DNA from: Sphingomonas sp. PP-F2F-G114-C0414
Lineage (GTDB): Bacteria; Pseudomonadota; Alphaproteobacteria; Sphingomonadales; Sphingomonadaceae
Assembly: GCF_003688595.1 (NCBI RefSeq)
Contig: NZ_RCWT01000010.1
Coordinates: 310,001 to 374,000 of the forward strand
DNA length: 64,000 nucleotides
Direction of reading: 5' to 3'
The position numbers were made by a program, and so were the translations under genes. The notes below the pieces were generated by a model that worked only from the letters and a program-made list of their open reading frames with translations, did not search any database and had not been told where the DNA came from. The stretch's first letter is position 1; each line of letters begins with the position of its first letter. This document shows, in pieces, positions 59,482 through 64,000 of the stretch.

Positions 59482-59514
59482 CAGGACAAGGAGGATTTTG
59501 CCGCTATTGTCCTG
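59482..59514. repeat. Spaced inverted repeat between genes
   Basis: CAGGACAA (59482-59489) and TTGTCCTG (59507-59514) form perfect 8-base arms separated by 17 bases in the 113-base gap between the glycosyltransferase and lactonase genes. It could be a regulator site for the downstream gene or a weak transcript end; nothing decides between these. Confidence 0.35.
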
Positions 59515-59562
59515 CAGACGTCGCGGCTGTCATGAAGCGTCGGTAGGGTTGGGGAGCGTTCG

Positions 59563-60624
59563 TTGGATCACAAGGATAACGGCGTGACGGGGGCGTCGCT
59601 GAAACCGGATCGGCGGACCGTGATGCTCGGCGCGCTCGCGCTTACTGCGTTGCCACGGCGCGCGGCGGCGGCCGACGTTGCGCACATCCAGCGCCTGTCG
59701 CCAGCGTTCGACCGGATGGTCGCGCCGGACGCTCGTATCTCGGTCGTCGCGAGCGGGATACGCTGGGCGGAGGGCCCGCTATGGGTCGATGACGGCCGGT
59801 ATCTCCTGTTCACCGATCCACCGGCGAACATCATTCGTCGATGGCAGACGGGCGGGGTCGCGACACCGTTCCTGTCGCCGTCCGGGACGGCCGGGACCGA
59901 TCCGAAACTGGTGCGCGAACCCGGCGCAAACGGACTGGCGCTCGACCATCAGGGCAGGCTGCTGATCGCAAACAGCGGCGGACGATCGATCGACCGGTTC
60001 GATCTCGTCACGCGGCGCCGCGAGGTGCTGATCGATCGCTACCAAGGCAAGCGGTTCAACAGCCCGAACGACCTGCACGTCGCGCGCGACGGCACGATCT
60101 ATTTCACCGATCCGCCCTACGGGCTGACCGACGGCGATGCGTCCTCCCTGAAGGAGATGCCCGTCAACGGCGTCTATCGCTGGACACCGGGCGGGGCGGT
60201 CGACCTGATCGACGGCACGTTGACGCGGCCGAACGGTATCGCCCTGTCACTCGACGAGACGCGGCTCTATGTTTCGGTCTCGGACGATGTTGCGCCGCGG
60301 ATCATGGTCTACGACCTCGACAAGACCGGGCTGCCGCGGCGGTCGCGCGTGTTGCTCGATGCCAAGCCGATGCGCGTAGGTGGCGCACCGGGGCTGCCCG
60401 ACGGGATGAAGGTCGCGCGTGACGGCACCTTGGTCTGTTCGGTGCCGGGTGGGATGATGTTCCTGTCGCCCGACGCAGAGCCGCTCGGACTGATATCCAA
60501 CGGTGGGCCGATCGCGAACTGCGCGTTCGGCGAGCGCGGCCGTGCGCTGTTCCTGACCGCGAACGACCGCGTGCTCCGCGTGCCGCTGCGCGCCGGCTGG
60601 CAGGATCGCGGCCGGCCGGCCTGA
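59563..60624 (+). CDS. Secreted SMP-30/gluconolactonase-family lactonase
   Basis: A 353-residue six-bladed propeller hydrolase of sugar lactones. A Tat-like signal (DRRTVMLGALALTALPRRAA) targets it to the periplasm. The metal-binding residues of the family are visible: Glu in RWAEGPLWVDDG, Asn in RFNSPNDLHVARDG, and Asp in GLPDGMKVARDG. I use the TTG at 59563, which has GGGGAG upstream; the ATG at 59623 would cut the Tat signal. Just downstream, on the other strand, are a cupin and a glucose-fructose-oxidoreductase-like gene, suggesting that it opens the lactone made by that enzyme. Confidence 0.88.
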   Translation: MDHKDNGVTGASLKPDRRTVMLGALALTALPRRAAAADVAHIQRLSPAFDRMVAPDARISVVASGIRWAEGPLWVDDGRYLLFTDPPANIIRRWQTGGVATPFLSPSGTAGTDPKLVREPGANGLALDHQGRLLIANSGGRSIDRFDLVTRRREVLIDRYQGKRFNSPNDLHVARDGTIYFTDPPYGLTDGDASSLKEMPVNGVYRWTPGGAVDLIDGTLTRPNGIALSLDETRLYVSVSDDVAPRIMVYDLDKTGLPRRSRVLLDAKPMRVGGAPGLPDGMKVARDGTLVCSVPGGMMFLSPDAEPLGLISNGGPIANCAFGERGRALFLTANDRVLRVPLRAGWQDRGRPA

Positions 60625-60626
60625 GG

Positions 60627-61097
60627 TCAGCGCCGCTGCGGCAGCTTCATGCCGAGCAGCACCAGTCGGTCGCCGGTGATCCCGAACCAGTGCGGCACGC
60701 CGGCGGGAATGAGCATGACGTCGCCGGGCCCGAGCGTGCGCGTCTTGCCGCCGACGATCCGCGCGCCTTCGGTCAGATCGGGTTCGACGACCACGGCGTC
60801 GGCGAGCGTGCCCCCCGAGATCAGCGTACCCGCGCCGGAAACGACGATCGCGTATTCCGCCTGATCGGGGTGCACGGCGGGGCGGCCCGGCTTTTTCCAA
60901 TATTCGAGCGCGGCGTTGCTATCACCGTCGCGGACGAGCGGTTGCCACGCAAATCCCTGTCCCGGCTTCATCGCGGCGCCCATCGCGGCGACCTGCGCCT
61001 TCACGTCGGCGTCCGATGCGAAGCTCGGCGGATCGACCGTCTGCGCTCCCGCCGACGAGGCCGCGATCAGCGCGGCGACTACGAACGGCAGTTTCAT
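60627..61097 (-). CDS. Secreted cupin-domain protein
   Basis: A 156-residue protein with a signal peptide (MKLPFVVAALIAASSAGAQT). The cupin barrel spans residues ~60-150 with EYAIVVSGAGTLISGG and PGDVMLIPAGVPHWFGITGD. Only part of the usual metal set (HPDQAEYA and the later His of PHWFG) is present, so metal binding is uncertain. The start overlaps the stop of the oxidoreductase gene by four bases. It could be a sugar epimerase/isomerase-like or binding partner of that enzyme; function unknown. Confidence 0.82.
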   Translation of the reverse strand: MKLPFVVAALIAASSAGAQTVDPPSFASDADVKAQVAAMGAAMKPGQGFAWQPLVRDGDSNAALEYWKKPGRPAVHPDQAEYAIVVSGAGTLISGGTLADAVVVEPDLTEGARIVGGKTRTLGPGDVMLIPAGVPHWFGITGDRLVLLGMKLPQRR

Positions 61098-62212
61098 GCG
61101 TGACCTTTCCGTGCGCCATCGAGCCGGATCGTCCGGCCTTCGCGGACCGAGCGATAGATCGCCTCGACGATCCGCATGTCGCGCAAGCCTTCCTCGCCGG
61201 AGACGATCGGTTCGCGCCCGGTGCGGATGCTCTGGACGAGATGGTCGAGTTGCCCTGCGAACTGCGTCTTGCCGGGGCCGGGCGGTGGCATGACCGCGCG
61301 TTCGCGGCCATCCTTGCCCTGCCACATATGATTGCCCTCGTAGCGGGTCGCGGGTTCGAGTTCGATGCGGCCGGCGTCGCCCATCAACAGGATATGGTTC
61401 TGGTTGGCGCTGTACATCGACTGGCAGCCGGCCATCGCCCCCGAGGGAAATTCGAGCGTCCAGTCGATGATGTCCTCGACCTCGGTAAAGCGCGGGTCGC
61501 GGCGGTCGGTCGATTCGCGCGCGGTCACCGCGATCGGTTCCTCGCCGGTCATGTAGCGCGCCGCCTGCAGGCTGTAGATGCCCATGTCCATCAACGAGCC
61601 GCCGCCCGACAAGGCACGCTTCAATCGCCATTTCGACGGATCGCGCTGGACGAAGCCGTGCTCGGACCGCACGTAGCGGATCTTGCCCGCCGCTCCCGCG
61701 CGCGCCAGCCGCATCGCTTCGAGATTGGTCGGCTCGAAATGGCAGCGATAGCCGATCATCAGCTTGCGGTTCGCGGTCTTGCATGCCGCGATCATCGCCT
61801 CGCACTCGGCGACCGATATCGCCATCGGCTTCTCGCACATGACGTGCTTGCCGGCCTTCGCCGCGCGGATCGTGTATTCCGCGTGCATGGAATTTGGCAG
61901 GCAGACATAGACGATGTCGACATCCGGATTATTCCGGATCGTATCGAAGGTTTCGTAGGAATAGATCGACCGCGCCGGCAGTCCGTGGTCGGCGGCGACT
62001 CGCTTGGCCTTGGCGGGATCGCCGCTGACCACCGCGGCGAGCCGGCTGTGCGCGCAGTTCGCGAATTGCGGGATGATGACGTCGAGACCGTAGGAGCCCA
62101 GTCCGACGATCGCATAACCGAGCGGCCGATCGCCCGGTCCCGCGCCGAACGCGCGAGAGGTGAGCGTCAGCGCCGCCGCCGAAATCATCAGGTCGCGTCG
62201 TGCAATATCCAT
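61094..62212 (-). CDS. Secreted Gfo/Idh/MocA oxidoreductase, glucose-fructose oxidoreductase-like
   Basis: A ~372-residue enzyme with a Tat signal (MDIARRDLMISAAALTLTSR), hence exported folded with its cofactor. The Rossmann motif is VGLGSYGLDVI; HVMCEKPMAISVAECEAMI contains the catalytic Lys of the EKP motif; YRCHFEPTNLEAMRLARAG and ALSGGGSLMDMGIYSLQAAR closely resemble Zymomonas glucose-fructose oxidoreductase, a periplasmic enzyme with tightly held NADP that oxidises glucose to gluconolactone. The nearby lactonase supports the same chemistry. An ATG at 62221 with AGGA upstream could add three residues. It is coupled to the cupin gene. Confidence 0.87.
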   Translation of the reverse strand: MDIARRDLMISAAALTLTSRAFGAGPGDRPLGYAIVGLGSYGLDVIIPQFANCAHSRLAAVVSGDPAKAKRVAADHGLPARSIYSYETFDTIRNNPDVDIVYVCLPNSMHAEYTIRAAKAGKHVMCEKPMAISVAECEAMIAACKTANRKLMIGYRCHFEPTNLEAMRLARAGAAGKIRYVRSEHGFVQRDPSKWRLKRALSGGGSLMDMGIYSLQAARYMTGEEPIAVTARESTDRRDPRFTEVEDIIDWTLEFPSGAMAGCQSMYSANQNHILLMGDAGRIELEPATRYEGNHMWQGKDGRERAVMPPPGPGKTQFAGQLDHLVQSIRTGREPIVSGEEGLRDMRIVEAIYRSVREGRTIRLDGARKGHA

Positions 62213-62554
62213 GTCGATCATCCCCGTCCTGCGCACAGGTCTGGAGCCGAAAACGACCCGGCGCAAGGTCGGTCCGAACAGGAATGGTTTCACCCGCGGG
62301 CAGCCAGACGGTATTTCCCGCCGATAAACGGACCACATCGATATCTGACCAAAATTACGCCGACGGTCGATTCCCGGCGCGAAACAAGCACCTAGCGTGC
62401 GCAGGTAGGATCCGGTGCGAAGCCGGCGCCTCGGCCGACTATGGCGCGGCGAGACGTACCGTGCCGACTCGTGCATTACGCACCCCGCATCTGACGCGAA
62501 CTCCGCCTAATCTTCTCGGGCAGCAGGCCGCTGCGCGTAAAGAAGGAAGTCGCG
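62213..62554. other. Divergent intergenic region before rpfF
   Basis: 342 bases between the oxidoreductase gene (-) and rpfF (+). No convincing gene: open frames here have no recognisable content. It should hold both promoters; I do not see a clear operator. An AAGGAAG ribosome site lies just before the rpfF ATG. Confidence 0.5.
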
Positions 62555-63481
62555 ATGACTGTCGAATACTCACCCGTCATGTCCTCAAGCCGGAGCCAAG
62601 GCCATCATCACAGGCCGATCGAGCTGCCGGCGTCGCTTTTGACTCGCCAACCGTTCGCTTTCGCGGATCTGGAGGTCGCGTTCGATCCCGAACTCGATAC
62701 CTTGTGGACGTACATGCGGCAAAAGGTCCGTCCGAGCTTCAATCCCGGGCTGCTGGCCGAGTTCAATCAGTGGCAGAACGATATCGCGGAGGCATGCTCG
62801 TCGGAGATGATGCCGATCCGCTATCTCGTGCTCGGCTCGCGTTTCCCCGGCGTGTTCTCGCTCGGCGGCGATCTCGATCTCTTCGCGGAGCATATCCGTC
62901 GTGGCGATCGGCAGGCGCTGGTCCGCTATGGCCGCGCCTGCGTCCGCATCCTGCACCGCAACATGCTCAGCCTCGACCATTCGATCATCACGATCGGGCT
63001 GGTCGAGGGCGACGCGCTCGGCGGTGGTTTCGAAGCGTTACTGTCGTTCAACGTCGTCATCGCCGAGCGGGGCACGAACTTCGGCCTGCCGGAAACCAAT
63101 TTCGGGCTGTTCCCCGGTATGGGCGCGCATTGCTTCCTGTCGCGGCGGCTGGGGTCTGCGCGGGCCGAGCAGATGATCCTGAGCGGGCGGACCTACAGCG
63201 CCGAGGAACTGTACGATCTCGGCATCGTCCATGCGCTGGCCGATCCCGGCAAGGGTCGCGCCGAGGTCGAGCACTATATCCGCCAGAACCGCCGTCGCCA
63301 CAGCGGCCATTGCGCGATTTACGAGGCGTCGCGCTCGGTCAATCCGCTGGCACTCGCCGAGCTCGAGGCGGTCGTCGATCTCTGGGCCGACGCGGCGCTG
63401 CGGCTGAGCGAGTTCGATCTCAAACTGATGCGGCGTCTGGTCGGCGCGCAGACCCGGTTGCTGACCAAGGCGGCGATCTAG
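62555..63481 (+). CDS. rpfF: DSF synthase (RpfF-like crotonase)
   Basis: A 308-residue crotonase-fold enzyme. RpfF makes cis-2-unsaturated fatty-acid signals (DSF family) from acyl-ACP by dehydratase and thioesterase steps. The two catalytic glutamates of the family are in place 20 residues apart: Glu160 in EGDALGGGFEALLSF and Glu180 in NFGLPETNFGLFPGMGAH. VFSLGGDLDLFAEHIRRGD, SAEELYDLGIVHAL and the C-terminal LMRRLVGAQTRL also match RpfF rather than ordinary enoyl-CoA hydratases. The extended N-terminus (residues 1-35) is His/Ser-rich. It converges with an EAL-domain gene 13 bases on, as rpfF does with rpfR in Burkholderia. Confidence 0.88.
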   Translation: MTVEYSPVMSSSRSQGHHHRPIELPASLLTRQPFAFADLEVAFDPELDTLWTYMRQKVRPSFNPGLLAEFNQWQNDIAEACSSEMMPIRYLVLGSRFPGVFSLGGDLDLFAEHIRRGDRQALVRYGRACVRILHRNMLSLDHSIITIGLVEGDALGGGFEALLSFNVVIAERGTNFGLPETNFGLFPGMGAHCFLSRRLGSARAEQMILSGRTYSAEELYDLGIVHALADPGKGRAEVEHYIRQNRRRHSGHCAIYEASRSVNPLALAELEAVVDLWADAALRLSEFDLKLMRRLVGAQTRLLTKAAI

Positions 63482-63494
63482 GACCTCGGGGATC

Positions 63495-64000
63495 TCAGGA
63501 GCGCGCCTGCGCTTTCTGGGCATTGCCGGCAAGCATGGTCGCGACCATGCTTGCCGGCATCGGCCGCGCCAGCAGATATCCCTGCACCGCATCGCACCGC
63601 GTCCGGCGGAGCTGGTTGAGTTGCGCCTGCGTCTCGACGCCCTCGGCAACCGTCCGCATGCCCAGCTTCGCGGCGAGATCGATCACGGTCTGGACGATCG
63701 CCACCGAGGCCGGGCTTTGCTCGAGATCGGTGATGAACGAGCGATCGATCTTCAGCGTCTGGAACGGGAATTTCGTGAGATAGCTGAGCGAGGAATAGCC
63801 GGTGCCGAAATCGTCGAGCGTCGTCCGCACGTGCAGGCGGTTGATCGCATCGAGCGCCGCCAGCGACGCTTCGATATCCTCGAGCAGCACCGACTCGGTC
63901 ACCTCGAGCTCGAGCCGCTCCGCTTCGAACCCGGTGGACGCGAGCGCATTCATGATCACGGTAGTGAGATTGGCCGACCGAAGCTGGATCGGCGACAGGT
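63495..64000 (-). CDS. EAL-domain c-di-GMP phosphodiesterase, C-terminal part (gene runs off the window)
   Basis: Only the last ~168 residues are in the window; the frame is open to the right edge. Visible EAL-domain features: NLTTVIMNALASTG, LELEVTESVL, LDDFGTGYSSLSYL (loop 6), LKIDRSFI, GMRTVAEGVET and the end motif DAVQGYLLARPM. These catalytic parts are intact, so hydrolysis of c-di-GMP is expected. The missing N-terminal part would contain the EAL motif itself and probably GGDEF and PAS domains; convergence with rpfF suggests an RpfR-type DSF receptor, which needs the next sequence to confirm. A 36-base palindrome lies in its last codons. Confidence 0.85.
   Translation of the reverse strand, partial: LSPIQLRSANLTTVIMNALASTGFEAERLELEVTESVLLEDIEASLAALDAINRLHVRTTLDDFGTGYSSLSYLTKFPFQTLKIDRSFITDLEQSPASVAIVQTVIDLAAKLGMRTVAEGVETQAQLNQLRRTRCDAVQGYLLARPMPASMVATMLAGNAQKAQARS
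63524..63559. terminator. 36-base perfect palindrome at the rpfF/EAL convergence
   Basis: The arm TGCCGGCAAGCATGGTCG (63524-63541) is followed immediately by its exact reverse complement (63542-63559). It lies 43 bases past the rpfF stop and inside the last codons of the EAL gene (PASMVATMLAG). A spacer-free palindrome of this length could end rpfF transcription or bind a protein; no T-run is attached. Confidence 0.6.

Noticed and set aside
62200..62554. Open frame on the plus strand upstream of rpfF
   Set aside because: It continues out of frame through rpfF without domain content; the rpfF ATG at 62555 has its own ribosome site.

Overview
The window is GC-rich, almost wholly coding, and reads as chromosomal DNA of a sphingomonad (Sphingomonas or a close alphaproteobacterial relative). 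The pointers are five TonB-dependent receptors, two of the Xanthomonas/Caulobacter-type TonB family, tightly overlapping ATGA/GTGA gene junctions, a flavin-dependent halogenase-like gene inside a sugar locus, a sphingomonad-type compound hairpin repeat, and an RpfF-type DSF synthase. Genus is inferred from gene content. I saw no rRNA, tRNA, CRISPR array, phage or transposase.

Left part (1-20100): a soluble PAS/chemotaxis-type signalling protein (-); a TonB receptor with an AppA-like phytase/acid phosphatase (phosphate scavenging); then a metal-handling block made of a DUF2946-like small membrane protein, a TonB receptor, an OmpR/HK pair (-) and a divergent three-gene HME-RND efflux operon (adaptor, pump, outer-membrane lipoprotein). 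After it come a retropepsin-like protein and another TonB receptor, which is separated from the next operon by a compound inverted repeat.

Centre-left (20100-36000): a carbohydrate-utilisation locus best explained as type II arabinogalactan breakdown. GH30 and GH27 (-), a FadR-type GntR regulator (-), a large TonB receptor (+), DUF6445 and halogenase-like genes, GH2 beta-galactosidase, a GH43 exo-beta-1,3-galactanase-like enzyme and two further GH43-like enzymes. Three promoters of this locus share a TTGTCNGACAA-like palindrome that I propose is the regulator's operator.

Centre-right (36000-50860): cobalamin. cbtB-cbtA (-) follow a cobalamin riboswitch. A second riboswitch precedes cobW-cobN-cobG-cobH-cobI-cobJ (-) and then cobL-cobE-cobM-cobB-cobF (-), the aerobic corrin-ring pathway. 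cobK lies in the middle on the opposite strand, overlapping cobJ at its end and cobL at its start codon, so the arrangement looks like a non-contiguous operon. A histidine-phosphatase homologue lacking its catalytic histidine sits between the cob genes and cbtBA.

Right part (50860-64000): a diguanylate cyclase; an iron/siderophore operon (TonB receptor, DUF3649-like, PepSY protein, DUF3325-like) behind a possible Fur box; cytochrome b561; a processive family-2 glycosyltransferase; a periplasmic sugar-oxidation group (SMP-30 lactonase, cupin, glucose-fructose-oxidoreductase-like enzyme); and, at the edge, rpfF convergent with an EAL-domain gene that runs off the window, probably a DSF/c-di-GMP signalling module.
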